From an uncultured Eubacterium sp. (GTDB taxonomy: Bacteria; Bacillota; Clostridia; Oscillospirales; Acutalibacteraceae), in the NCBI GenBank assembly GCA_910583925.1, contig CAJTZJ010000001.1:149511-213510 (forward strand): a stretch of DNA of 64,000 nucleotides, given 5' to 3'. The position numbers were made by a program, and so were the translations under genes. The notes below the pieces were generated by a model. It was not told the DNA's origin. It searched no databases and worked only from the letters and a program-made list of their open reading frames with translations. The stretch's first letter is position 1, and the number at the start of each line of letters is the position of its first letter. This document shows positions 41,862-50,534 of the stretch, piece after piece.

Positions 41862-42473
41862 CTATGAAATTCTTTTTTCAGGCTCATAAAATATTGTTTT
41901 GTCATAATTTACGATAGGGCGTAATTCATCTTTTCCTATACATACATATATAGAGCTGCCTGTGTTTTTCAGATATTGTTTAACGTCCTCTTCACTGTAT
42001 TCTTTTGATACAAAATAATAAAGCGTATTTTCAGCACATATGTCAGATGATACATTACACGGCACATACATATATTTTGACTCTTGGCAAAAATCCGTTA
42101 TTCTTGCAAAAACAAACTTATTTTTTGCCGCATTTTTCTTATCACAGGCAATTTTAATTTTATATATATTAAATTTACTCAAATCAAATTTCATGCTTTT
42201 TTCAGCTTCGGAAAATTCTTTGTCGGTATCATGAATATCATAATACACACAAATATCTCTGACCGTCTGATTAAAATATTGTTTTAATAATCCAAATACT
42301 TCCTCATCATTAGGATTATCGGGATTTTTAACAAGCGATACAGATGAAATATATATATCGACATTTTTCTGAAGACTTTTAGCGTATACATTTTTTCCTA
42401 TAACTGCTGTAGCTACTATTACTGCTACAGCAATAATAGCTGAAACAACGATCATATACTTATTTTTTCTCAT
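41862..42473 (-). CDS. Bitopic membrane protein of unknown function, possibly cut by a nonsense codon
   Basis: 203 residues: one N-terminal helix (IVVSAIIAVAVIVATAVIG) then an outer domain with several Cys and Asp residues, no known family. The frame ends at TAG (41862-41864) but stays open beyond it for 40 more codons to TAA at 41739-41741, with protein-like sequence (DGKIEFRMDWTFRPNTGDKY). The original protein was probably 244 residues, so the stop may be a recent mutation, read-through or a base error. AAGGG is placed 6 bases before the ATG at 42473; the longer upstream frame lacks a site. Confidence 0.65.
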   Translation of the reverse strand: MRKNKYMIVVSAIIAVAVIVATAVIGKNVYAKSLQKNVDIYISSVSLVKNPDNPNDEEVFGLLKQYFNQTVRDICVYYDIHDTDKEFSEAEKSMKFDLSKFNIYKIKIACDKKNAAKNKFVFARITDFCQESKYMYVPCNVSSDICAENTLYYFVSKEYSEEDVKQYLKNTGSSIYVCIGKDELRPIVNYDKTIFYEPEKRIS

Positions 42474-42605
42474 AATTGCCCTTTCTATCTGCACCAAGAA
42501 AACGAAATTACTAATACACATTAGTTCTATTGCGTATTGAGTTTTCACTTGAAATATTTTTTTAGCCACAATAAGTTTTGATAGATTTATCCTGATATAT
42601 CTCCA

Positions 42606-42824
42606 TTATTTATGAGAAAATTTCAAAATTAAAAAATAAATTGCAGTTACAATTAAGATGATAACAAGCCAAAACAGAATTTCAAAAATGATCATTGTAT
42701 GTAAGGGGAAAGATGTCAACATATTCTTATAATCTACTGTCGTATAAATAATATGACCGACTGCAAAAACAGAAATGCCGATAAGTAATATTTTCAAAGC
42801 TTTTAATATAAAAGACAATTTCAT
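42606..42824 (-). CDS. Small two-helix membrane protein
   Basis: 72 residues, unknown family: helices at about 10-27 (ILLIGISVFAVGHIIYT) and 45-66 (IIFEILFWLVIILIVTAIYF), short polar ends. A good AAGGAG site 8 bases before the ATG argues it is real. It lies 130 bases upstream of the bitopic protein gene on the same strand. Confidence 0.7.
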   Translation of the reverse strand: MKLSFILKALKILLIGISVFAVGHIIYTTVDYKNMLTSFPLHTMIIFEILFWLVIILIVTAIYFLILKFSHK

Positions 42825-42864
42825 ATATGTACTCCTTAAAATATTCTATTTATATATTTTTATT

Positions 42865-43104
42865 TTAGTTTTTTATATTTTCCCTGCCAATATATTCTGC
42901 CAATTCCTTTTTGAAATTGATTAAAACCTTTTTTGAGGTTAGCCCGATATCCACTGTTGTAACAGTTTCATCATTCCGTGTAATGATTATCAGAGAATGT
43001 CTGTCTATAAAATTCTTTTTCAGGCTTGCCTTTGTATCTCGATAGGTTTCAACCCCGGCAATATCGCTGTAGGAAAAAACATTTTTATCATCAATTCCTG
43101 TAAA
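42865..43104 (-). pseudogene. 5'-truncated copy of the PH-domain-like membrane protein
   Basis: The frame encodes 79 residues matching the C-terminal half of the 45642-46112 product almost exactly (ASLKKNFIDRHSLIIITRN), but lacks the helices and a start codon. An in-frame TAG sits directly before the homologous part (43105-43107). It is a fragment left by the same duplication that produced the two small membrane genes. Confidence 0.85.
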
Positions 43105-43219
43105 CTAAAAATTATCCTCAGAAAAAAGATTCCGTTATATAAATATTATATTGGATGAAAAGGTATAATACGGATGTAGGTCCTGTTTCCGTCAATCATA
43201 GAATCATCCCGTGAGAGTA

Positions 43220-43477
43220 TTAAGAATTATTATTATGTTCATTGAATCTATTTCTTTTTATCTTCATTATCAATACTGTTATATTTTTTTTGATAATAAA
43301 ATCCCGCAGGAAAGACAAACACAGGAAAACAATTGGGAAAGAAAGCCAAAGGGAACGTATTTTTCCATTTTTTAAAAGTGTTTCCTCTCCCACAATATAA
43401 TACATAACAATTTGAAATGCTATTATAGCTGCTATCAAGCAACAAGTAGTAATTATATAAAATTTCTTTTTATTCAT
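43220..43477 (-). CDS. Small two-helix membrane protein, copy B with shifted C-terminus
   Basis: 85 residues. Identical to copy A for the first 64 residues or so except one substitution, then frameshifted by two extra T residues in a T8 run (about 43285-43292), giving a different tail (KKNITVLIMKIKRN). AGGTG lies 5 bases before the ATG, better than in copy A. The T run could be a site of slippage or phase variation. Confidence 0.65.
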   Translation of the reverse strand: MNKKKFYIITTCCLIAAIIAFQIVMYYIVGEETLLKNGKIRSLWLSFPIVFLCLSFLRDFIIKKNITVLIMKIKRNRFNEHNNNS

Positions 43478-43532
43478 AATATCACCTGGTTTATCTTACT
43501 TTTTGCTTAATAATTTAAAGGATATATTTGCT
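43233..43532. repeat. Direct repeat, copy B (partner 41460-41760)
   Basis: Duplicate of the copy A segment. Its left flank holds the truncated PH-domain gene; its right flank, 43533-43690, holds a short open fragment only (see next entry). Confidence 0.85.
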
Positions 43533-43543
43533 GTATTATCAGT

Positions 43544-43645
43544 TCAACTAAGTATGTGGGTAATTTCTTTGCCGTTGGCATGCTTGTATACAATACCATC
43601 AAGTATTACTGTTTCATTCCTGATGTAACTCTGCAAACAGATTGT
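43544..43645 (-). pseudogene. Short coding fragment
   Basis: A 34-codon stretch, open on the minus strand between two stops and without a start, reads like protein (NETVILDGIVYKHANGKE). It may be the end of a lost gene. The opposite-strand frame over it is not convincing. Confidence 0.3.
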
Positions 43646-43690
43646 TTACTCTCTTTTTTGCATTCTTTTTATACTGTTTCCGATAAACTT

Positions 43691-44173
43691 CTAATGGATT
43701 ATGTGAACGGCTATATCCTTTTTGAATGTGTATGTTTTATATTGATCACTGTGCTTAGAGGGCTTGATATCTATGGATGCCGTAACTGTTACGGTGCCTG
43801 AATAATCCGCTCTGATGTTCAGAGTCCGGCTTATTTCGGAATTGCTTTTGAACTGCTCCAGCACAGCAATGGAATCTATTGCTTCGCCGAAACCATTATA
43901 GGAATAGGTAATGGCTTCCGCTCCGTGTTCAATATGATAGTCTTCGTCTGAAATATTTTTCAGGCTGCAGTCAATCTTCAGCATTTCGCCTTTTTTGATA
44001 TCAAAGCTTTCCCTGCTTACTTCAAATTGGAAGGCTGATTCGTTGGGATAATTTGTATCCGAAGCGGAATTTGCCTCTGTATTCCCGGCTGTTGCATGGC
44101 CGGATGAGCAGGCCCCCGTCAGGCATAAACACGGAATGAGCAGTATTATGCATAAAATCTTAGTCATTTTCAT
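43691..44173 (-). CDS. Lipoprotein of unknown function next to the protease
   Basis: 160 residues. The leader ends in the lipobox LTGAC (about residue 22), then a Ser/Asn-rich linker and a beta-sandwich-like domain (FEVSRESFDIKKGEMLKIDC...YSGTVTVTASI), reminiscent of intracellular proteinase inhibitor or Ig-like folds. GGTGG lies 5 bases before the ATG at 44173; the in-frame GTG at 44182 overlaps that site. It follows the protease gene by 17 bases in the same operon, so a role as inhibitor, chaperone or anchor for the protease is plausible but inferred. Confidence 0.75.
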   Translation of the reverse strand: MKMTKILCIILLIPCLCLTGACSSGHATAGNTEANSASDTNYPNESAFQFEVSRESFDIKKGEMLKIDCSLKNISDEDYHIEHGAEAITYSYNGFGEAIDSIAVLEQFKSNSEISRTLNIRADYSGTVTVTASIDIKPSKHSDQYKTYTFKKDIAVHIIH

Positions 44174-44190
44174 TGTATCCACCGTAAAAA

Positions 44191-45420
44191 TTATTTTTCG
44201 TAAGCATTATAAATTACTTTTCCTTTTACCAAATATGTATAACCGTTGCCGGCAGCTTTGTTTATTCCTATAATGGTTGCTGTTCGTCCTCCATCAATAA
44301 TTTTTCCAATTGCACCGCCACCGCTATCTCCGGGCTGTACTTGTTTATTACATTCTATCAGTCCGGTAAATGTTACGCCACTGGTAACTATAGTAGAATT
44401 GGTATGTGTTACTTTTACACCACTGATTTTGCCAGATCTATAGCCCCGTAATGTAATTGAAGAACCAACAACGGGAACGCTTATATCAAATTCATCATAA
44501 TGTGAATCACTATAGTTGTGTCCATTGTTAAGTAGAATAAAAGAACTGTCATTTGTTCCATTATAATATCTGTATTTTATTGAACCGATTTTTGTTGATC
44601 CAGAGTAAACAGCATCTCCAACAGACCATCCATGCCCACAAGTAACAACGCCATATTTCTTTAAAACAGAACTGTATATTTTTCCTGCCGGAGTGGATGA
44701 AATTTTACCATTATTTATTGCTGAAGTACCGCTAATTGTTGCAATATCATTTATTTCAAAATCTTTATCCAATATTTCAAATGCATATATTCCATTGTCA
44801 ATAGAAATTTCGTTGTTTATTAATGAAATATCAGAAGCATCTGTTAATCCGATTATAATTCTATTTCTTAATATATCAACATTTACAGTTTTTATTATAT
44901 TATTGTTTTTTATAGCTAATTCATTGATTGTGTCGTAAGCCTCCAGTAACTCCTTTTCACTATATTGTACTTCTTTAAAAGTATAGTTACAAATAGCTTC
45001 ATTTTCTGGATTTATTAGCGTCTGACCTAATTTTGATGATTTGATTTTACTAATTTTTTGTGATGATTTTAATGTATTACTATCAGCAACATAACAAAGA
45101 ACAAGAACACCATCATCATTAAGATACATTCCACCATATTCATTATTTGTGTAATTTGAATATGATTCTGAATCAAAACTATCAATTAGTGCACCTGAGG
45201 GACTTAATACTTTTTTTGCTTTTATGGATTTTTTTAATACTTGATCACCAAAAGTATATGCTAAGGCTTCAAATACATCTTCTTCTGACAAAATTATATC
45301 ATTTGTATTTTTTGCTTCGCTTGTTGAAATGTTTTCGGCATACACATTCATATTAGTGGTTCCTATGGCTATCAATAAAAATGTTAGAAGTATTGACAAG
45401 AATTTCTTTGTATATTTCAT
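44191..45420 (-). CDS. Secreted trypsin-like serine protease with propeptide
   Basis: 409 residues. A signal peptide (ILLTFLLIAIGTTNMNVYA) is followed by about 200 residues that look like a prodomain, then a chymotrypsin-fold domain with His263 in TCGHGWSVGD, Asp291 in TNDSSFILL and Ser366 in QPGDSGGGAIG. The spacing matches streptogrisin-type S1 proteases. It would act outside the cell. The ATG at 45420 has GAAAGG 9 bases upstream; an in-frame upstream ATG is weaker. The gene is more AT-rich than its neighbours by eye, in keeping with transfer. Confidence 0.85.
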   Translation of the reverse strand: MKYTKKFLSILLTFLLIAIGTTNMNVYAENISTSEAKNTNDIILSEEDVFEALAYTFGDQVLKKSIKAKKVLSPSGALIDSFDSESYSNYTNNEYGGMYLNDDGVLVLCYVADSNTLKSSQKISKIKSSKLGQTLINPENEAICNYTFKEVQYSEKELLEAYDTINELAIKNNNIIKTVNVDILRNRIIIGLTDASDISLINNEISIDNGIYAFEILDKDFEINDIATISGTSAINNGKISSTPAGKIYSSVLKKYGVVTCGHGWSVGDAVYSGSTKIGSIKYRYYNGTNDSSFILLNNGHNYSDSHYDEFDISVPVVGSSITLRGYRSGKISGVKVTHTNSTIVTSGVTFTGLIECNKQVQPGDSGGGAIGKIIDGGRTATIIGINKAAGNGYTYLVKGKVIYNAYEK

Positions 45421-45494
45421 AAATTTTTTCCTTTCATTTTTACATTTCAAAATTGTTTAAACTTCAAACTTACAAAAATCTAACCATCGGAAAC

Positions 45495-45578
45495 ACCTCT
45501 TTCATAATTTATGCTGAGAAGGCTTTACAAAGAAATTGTCTTCTCAATTATATATAGTGTTTAATTATTGAAAGAGGT
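45495..45578 (-). promoter_or_regulatory. Nested inverted repeats in the protease leader
   Basis: Outer arms 45495-45509 and 45563-45578 (15-16 bases, one bulge) enclose a 7-bp inner stem (45515-45521 with 45540-45546). The structure lies 75-158 bases upstream of the protease start and would be part of its leader RNA if transcribed. Confidence 0.5.
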
Positions 45579-45641
45579 AACACATTTTTTGTGATATTAT
45601 ACAAATGACTTAGTAAATAACATTTTGTTGTATTAAATTAG

Positions 45642-46112
45642 TTAATTCTTAATTTTGTCCTCTCTTATATGTTCTGCCAATTCCTTTTTGAACTCGATTA
45701 AAACCTTTTTTGAGGTTAGTCCGATATCCACTGTTGTAACAGTTTCATCATTCCGTGTAATGATTATCAGGGAATGTCTGTCTATAAAATTCTTTTTCAG
45801 GCTTGCCTTTGTATCTCGATAGGTTTCAACCTCGGCAATATCGCTGTAAAGAAAAACATTTTTATCGTCAATGCCCGTAAATTCCAATCTGTCCTTATAA
45901 AAAACAATTCCGTTTCCGATTGTTTCTTTGGTAACCAAAACAGCAACAATAATTGCAAGTATTTCTATAGCTGCAAAGAAAATGGAGTATAAATTCTGAA
46001 CTTCTATTATTTTTTTTACAGAGAAAACGGCAAAGCTGATTACGGCGATATCAAGCAACGCGATAACAATCAGAGTAATAGGCGATAGTATTCTTATGAA
46101 TTTCTTTTTCAT
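45642..46112 (-). CDS. Two-helix membrane protein with PH-like domain
   Basis: 156 residues: helices at about 12-33 and 42-62, then a soluble region starting FYKDRLEFTGIDDKNVFLYSD and ending FKKELAEHIRE that looks like the small bacterial PH-like domains of membrane proteins. Function unknown. Its ATG overlaps the TGA of the rluA-family gene (ATGA), so it is co-translated. A truncated duplicate lies at 42865-43104. Confidence 0.75.
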   Translation of the reverse strand: MKKKFIRILSPITLIVIALLDIAVISFAVFSVKKIIEVQNLYSIFFAAIEILAIIVAVLVTKETIGNGIVFYKDRLEFTGIDDKNVFLYSDIAEVETYRDTKASLKKNFIDRHSLIIITRNDETVTTVDIGLTSKKVLIEFKKELAEHIREDKIKN

Positions 46113-47056
46113 ATGTGTTTGTTCTCCTTAAAGCTGTTTATGAATCCACAGTTTTTTATTTTAAATTCTTTGCCGTCAAGATAGCTTAATACTCCTGCAT
46201 CTTTCATATTGAAAACAAGCTTGTAGCTATACAATGCCTGCCTGTATCTGCCTTGCTCTTTTCCGTATTTTCCGTCATTTAAAAGCGGATGCCCGATATA
46301 AGCCATATGTGCTCTGATTTGATGTGTTCTTCCTGTTTTCAAATCAATTTCAAGCAGGGAATTTCCGTTTTGATAATCAAGTACAGTATATTTTGTAACA
46401 ATCTTTTTTGATTTGTCCGTTTCCTTGTCTGAAACTGTTACCTTGTTCTTTTTTGTGTCCTTTGTGAGATAAGCTGTAAGCGTATCGCTTTCCCTTTCCA
46501 TTTTTCCGCGAACGACAGTCAGATAATATTTTTCAATTTCTCTGTTTTTTATTTTGTCATTAAGAATTCGCAGAGCTTCTGCGTTTTTAGCGGCAATAAC
46601 AATACCGCCTGTGTTTCTGTCTATTCTGTTGGCAAGAGAGGGGGAAAAGGTGCTGCTGTCCTCAGGATTCCATTCGCCCTTTTCGTAAAGATAACGCTTA
46701 ACTCTTGAAATCAAGGTGTCTACATATTCATTACCATCCGGATGGCAGAGTAATCCAACCTTTTTATCAATCAGAATGATATTATCGTCCTCATAAATGA
46801 TATCAAGCTGTTTTGACGCACCCATAAAATCATAATGCTTTATTTTTTCTTCAAGCACTTCGTCATTCAGATATAATTCAATCCTGTCGCCCTCATTTAA
46901 AATGGCTGACGCATCTGTTTTTTTTCTATTAACTTTTATATTTTTTTTTCTTATTTCCTTAAACATCAATGATTTCGGAAGCTTCGGAAAGGTTTTTAAA
47001 ATAAACTTATCAACTCTTTGTCCCGAATCATTCTTAGATATGGTAAAACTTTTCAT
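46109..47056 (-). CDS. RluA-family pseudouridine synthase
   Basis: 315 residues. An S4-like N-terminal RNA-binding region (GQRVDKFILKTFPKL) is followed by the catalytic domain with the Asp-bearing motif ANRIDRNTGG and GRTHQIRAHMAYIGHPLLND. It isomerises uridine to pseudouridine in rRNA or tRNA; which of RluC or RluD it replaces is not clear. The ATG at 47056 has no ribosome site but sits 6 bases after a TATAAT, so the mRNA may be leaderless. Confidence 0.92.
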   Translation of the reverse strand: MKSFTISKNDSGQRVDKFILKTFPKLPKSLMFKEIRKKNIKVNRKKTDASAILNEGDRIELYLNDEVLEEKIKHYDFMGASKQLDIIYEDDNIILIDKKVGLLCHPDGNEYVDTLISRVKRYLYEKGEWNPEDSSTFSPSLANRIDRNTGGIVIAAKNAEALRILNDKIKNREIEKYYLTVVRGKMERESDTLTAYLTKDTKKNKVTVSDKETDKSKKIVTKYTVLDYQNGNSLLEIDLKTGRTHQIRAHMAYIGHPLLNDGKYGKEQGRYRQALYSYKLVFNMKDAGVLSYLDGKEFKIKNCGFINSFKENKHI

Positions 47057-47062
47057 ACAAGA

Positions 47063-47091
47063 ATTATATATTATAAATTGCAAAAAGTAAA
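47063..47091 (-). promoter_or_regulatory. Candidate leaderless promoter of the rluA-family gene
   Basis: Minus strand: TTTACT, 17-base spacer, TATAAT, then only 6 bases to the ATG, so the transcript would begin at or near the start codon. Confidence 0.5.
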
Positions 47092-47106
47092 TATCTATGC
47101 TATACT
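47078..47106 (+). promoter_or_regulatory. Promoter of the uvrB operon
   Basis: TTGCAA, 17-base spacer, TATACT. It overlaps the divergent promoter by 14 bases. No LexA box of the GAAC-N4-GTTC type was seen nearby. Confidence 0.6.
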
Positions 47107-47142
47107 GACTACGATTATGCGATAAAAAGGAATTCGTTTTGT

Positions 47143-49101
47143 ATGGATCATTTCAAACTGGTAAGTGAATATAAGCCGACAGGCGATCAGCCACAGGCTA
47201 TAGAAGCTCTTGTAAATGGTATTAAAAGGGGAGATCGGGAGCAAACCTTAATGGGCGTAACAGGCTCGGGAAAAACCTTTACAATGGCAAATATTATTGA
47301 AAAGGTTAATAAGCCTACACTTGTGCTTGCGCATAATAAAACACTTGCAGCACAGCTTTGCTCTGAATTTAAGGAGTTTTTTCCTGAAAATGCTGTTGAA
47401 TATTTTGTGTCCTATTATGATTATTATCAGCCGGAGGCATATGTGCCTACTACGGACACCTATATTGAAAAGGACAGTGCAGTCAACGAAGAGATAGACA
47501 AGCTCCGGCACAGTGCCACTGCCGCTCTTTCCGAAAGAAGAGATGTCATTATCGTTGCATCTGTTTCCTGCATTTATTCTATCGGCGATCCTATTGATTA
47601 CCGTAATATGGTTATCTCTCTTCGTTCGGGCATGGAATACAGCAGGGATGATTTGATTTTAAAGCTTGTTTCCATTCAGTATGAAAGAAATGACATAAAT
47701 TTTGTAAGAAATAAATTCAGAGTCCGCGGTGACACCCTTGAAATTTTTCCTGCAGGTTCAAGCGGCAATGCAATAAGAGTAGAGTTTTTCGGTGATGAGA
47801 TAGACAGAATCTGCGAAATCAATCCGTTAACGGGCAAGGTTGAGGGTATACTTTCTCATGCCTGTATTTATCCGGCCTCACACTATGTTGTAGGTCAGGA
47901 AAAAATGAAAGCGGCTCTTGATAAAATCTATAATGAAATGGTTGAGCGTGTTGCATATTTTGAAAGCAAAGGAAAGCTTCTGGAGGCACAGCGAATTAAA
48001 GAAAGAACGATGAATGATATCGAAATGCTTCAGGAAACAGGTTTTTGCAAGGGCATCGAAAACTATTCTGCCGTAATGAGCAACAGAAAACCCGGTGAGG
48101 CTCCGTTTACTCTGCTTGATTATTTTCCTGATGATTTTCTTCTTTTTTGTGATGAAAGCCATGTTATGCTTCCCCAGGTAAGGGGAATGTATGGCGGAGA
48201 TCACAGCAGAAAGGCAAGTCTTATAGAATTCGGCTTTCGTTTACCGTCTGCCTTTGATAACAGACCTCTTCAGTTTGACGAATTCTATAAAAAGGTTAAT
48301 CAGGTTGTGTTTACCTCTGCTACCCCCGGCGAATTTGAAAAATCCAATTCAACACAGATTGTAGAGCAGATTATCCGCCCTACAGGTCTTTTGGATCCTG
48401 TTATTACCGTTAAACCGACAGAGGATCAGATGGACGATTTGGTATCAGAAATCAACATCAGAGTTGGGCGAGGGGAAAGGGTTCTTGTAACAACGCTTAC
48501 CAAAGCGATGGCAGAGGATTTAACCTCTTATCTTGAGGGCTTTGATATTCAAGTCCGATATATGCACCATGATGTTGATACAATTGAAAGAATGGAAATT
48601 ATCCGTGATTTGAGACTGGGTGCATTTGATGTTCTTGTTGGTATTAATCTGCTTCGTGAGGGTCTTGATATCCCTGAGGTTTCGCTCGTAGCAATCATTG
48701 ATGCCGATAAGGAGGGCTTTCTCCGTTCGGAAACCTCTCTTGTTCAGACTATCGGACGAGCTGCAAGAAATGCAAACGGCGAGGTAATTATGTATGCTGA
48801 CAGTGTAACGCCGTCTATGGAACGGGCTATCACGGAAACACTTCGCCGCCGTAAGCTTCAGGAGCAGTATAATGAAGAACACGGAATTGTTCCGCAGACA
48901 ATCAAAAAGGATGTCCGTCAGGTGCTTGAAATTACATCCAAGGAAAAGCTTGAAGGCAAGCGTAAAAAGCGTATGTCAAAAAGCGAAAAGGAAGCCCTTA
49001 TCCATAGCCTGACTAAAGAAATGAAGGAAGCTGCCAAGATGCTTGAATTTGAGCATGCAGCATATTTAAGAGATAAAATAAATGAATTGAAATCGGAGTA
49101 G
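47143..49101 (+). CDS. uvrB: Excinuclease ABC subunit B
   Basis: 652 residues, the usual length. Walker A GVTGSGKTF near residue 39, the DNA-inserting beta-hairpin YYDYYQPEAYVP near 92-103, helicase motifs (DESH, TSATPG, GRAARN) and the C-terminal UVR domain (AKMLEFEHAAYLRDKINEL) are all present. It verifies damage loaded by UvrA and recruits UvrC in nucleotide excision repair. First gene of a tight five-gene operon. Confidence 0.97.
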   Translation: MDHFKLVSEYKPTGDQPQAIEALVNGIKRGDREQTLMGVTGSGKTFTMANIIEKVNKPTLVLAHNKTLAAQLCSEFKEFFPENAVEYFVSYYDYYQPEAYVPTTDTYIEKDSAVNEEIDKLRHSATAALSERRDVIIVASVSCIYSIGDPIDYRNMVISLRSGMEYSRDDLILKLVSIQYERNDINFVRNKFRVRGDTLEIFPAGSSGNAIRVEFFGDEIDRICEINPLTGKVEGILSHACIYPASHYVVGQEKMKAALDKIYNEMVERVAYFESKGKLLEAQRIKERTMNDIEMLQETGFCKGIENYSAVMSNRKPGEAPFTLLDYFPDDFLLFCDESHVMLPQVRGMYGGDHSRKASLIEFGFRLPSAFDNRPLQFDEFYKKVNQVVFTSATPGEFEKSNSTQIVEQIIRPTGLLDPVITVKPTEDQMDDLVSEINIRVGRGERVLVTTLTKAMAEDLTSYLEGFDIQVRYMHHDVDTIERMEIIRDLRLGAFDVLVGINLLREGLDIPEVSLVAIIDADKEGFLRSETSLVQTIGRAARNANGEVIMYADSVTPSMERAITETLRRRKLQEQYNEEHGIVPQTIKKDVRQVLEITSKEKLEGKRKKRMSKSEKEALIHSLTKEMKEAAKMLEFEHAAYLRDKINELKSE

Positions 49102-49106
49102 GAGAA

Positions 49107-50534
49107 ATGTTTCAGTTATTTAAAGATAAAAGATTCTGGAAAGGTGCATTAACGCTTGCAATTCCTGTTGCACTTCAGAATATGCTTACAAGCTCGTTTA
49201 CACTTGCAGATACTCTGCTTGTAAGCAGGCTGGGCGATGTTGCACTTTCCTCTGTAGGAATGGTCGGTCAGTGGGGCTGGCTTATGACTATGTTTATTTT
49301 CGGCTTCTGCTCAGGCACTACCGTATTTGTTTCTCAGTTCTGGGGTGCAGGAAATAAAAAAAGAATTCACTCAACCTGCGGAATAGCACTTGTTTCCGTA
49401 CTTGTTGTTTCCGGTATATTTACGGTTATAAGCTTGGCAGTTCCTCAGTATGTTTTAAGAATGTTTAATTCGGATCCTGCAATTATTGCTGAAGGAAGCA
49501 AATATTTAAGTGTTGTTGCCTTTTCGTATTTTGCTGTTGCCATAACGAATGTTCTTTCAACCGTTCTTCGTTCAACGGAAGAGGTAAGGCTTCCTATGTA
49601 TGTTTCGGGATTTACAACAGTACTCAATATTTTTCTGGATTACTGTATGATTTTCGGAAAATGCGGCTTTGCCGAAATGGGAATAAAGGGCGCTGCGCTT
49701 GCTACCTCTGTTTCCGCGTGGGCCGGTGTTGCAGTAATCATTGTTGTTTCTGTTATCCGTAAAACGATCATTATTGCTCCGCTGAAGGAGATGTTTGGCT
49801 TTAGTAAAGCAGAGATGAAAGAATTCTATAAAAAAACAACACCCGTTGTATTTAATGAAGGTATGTGGGGAGCAGGAACATTTACCTTCAATCTGATTTA
49901 TGCAAATATGGGATATGAGTATTTTGCTGCCGTAACCATACACAGAAGCTTTGAAAATATAGCCTTTGTATTTTTTATCGGTCTTTGCAGTGCCTGCAGT
50001 GTTATGGTCGGCAAGTCAATCGGTAAGGGCAGAATTGAAGAGGGAGTAAAGGATTCAAAGCGTTTTGCCGTTCTTGTTCCGTCTCTTGCAGTGCTGGTTT
50101 CAATCGTTATTATTTCGCTCAGATATCAGCTTGTCGGTATTTTCAATATGGGCAATAATATCAGCGAGGTAACGCTTCAGTCAGCTGTTATTATTATGAC
50201 GATTTATGCCTGTGAGCTTCCGATAAGAATGATTCCGTATATTCAGGTAGTCGGAATATTCCGTTCAGGCGGAGATACCGTAACGGGTGTTAAGTATGAT
50301 TTGAGCTGTTTATGGCTTCTTTCCATTCCTGCAACGCTTATTGCAGTTCATATAATAAAAGTTCCGTTTGTTGTTGCCTATGGCGTTATGTATGTTTTTG
50401 AAGACTATGTCAAAACCTTCCTATGTCTTCGCCATTATCGTTCTAAGAAATGGATTAATCCTGTAACAGAAGAGGGCAGAAAGGCTTTTGAAGAGTATAA
50501 GTTAAATAAAATCAAATCCGGTGATGAAAAATGA
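49107..50534 (+). CDS. MATE-family efflux transporter
   Basis: 475 residues with twelve predicted helices in two MatE halves, starting with the typical IPVALQNMLTSSFTLADTLLVSRLG. These antiporters use Na+ or H+ gradients to export drugs or other cations. It lies 5 bases after uvrB and overlaps uvrA by 4 bases (ATGA), so it is co-expressed with the repair genes; the reason is unknown. Confidence 0.93.
   Translation: MFQLFKDKRFWKGALTLAIPVALQNMLTSSFTLADTLLVSRLGDVALSSVGMVGQWGWLMTMFIFGFCSGTTVFVSQFWGAGNKKRIHSTCGIALVSVLVVSGIFTVISLAVPQYVLRMFNSDPAIIAEGSKYLSVVAFSYFAVAITNVLSTVLRSTEEVRLPMYVSGFTTVLNIFLDYCMIFGKCGFAEMGIKGAALATSVSAWAGVAVIIVVSVIRKTIIIAPLKEMFGFSKAEMKEFYKKTTPVVFNEGMWGAGTFTFNLIYANMGYEYFAAVTIHRSFENIAFVFFIGLCSACSVMVGKSIGKGRIEEGVKDSKRFAVLVPSLAVLVSIVIISLRYQLVGIFNMGNNISEVTLQSAVIIMTIYACELPIRMIPYIQVVGIFRSGGDTVTGVKYDLSCLWLLSIPATLIAVHIIKVPFVVAYGVMYVFEDYVKTFLCLRHYRSKKWINPVTEEGRKAFEEYKLNKIKSGDEK

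Noticed and set aside
43556..43801. A plus-strand frame of 81 codons
   Set aside because: No ribosome site, and it overlaps the end of the lipoprotein gene on the other strand. The minus-strand fragment there is more protein-like.
47040..47150. Possible LexA (SOS) box before uvrB
   Set aside because: No GAAC-N4-GTTC-like palindrome is present between the promoter and the start codon.
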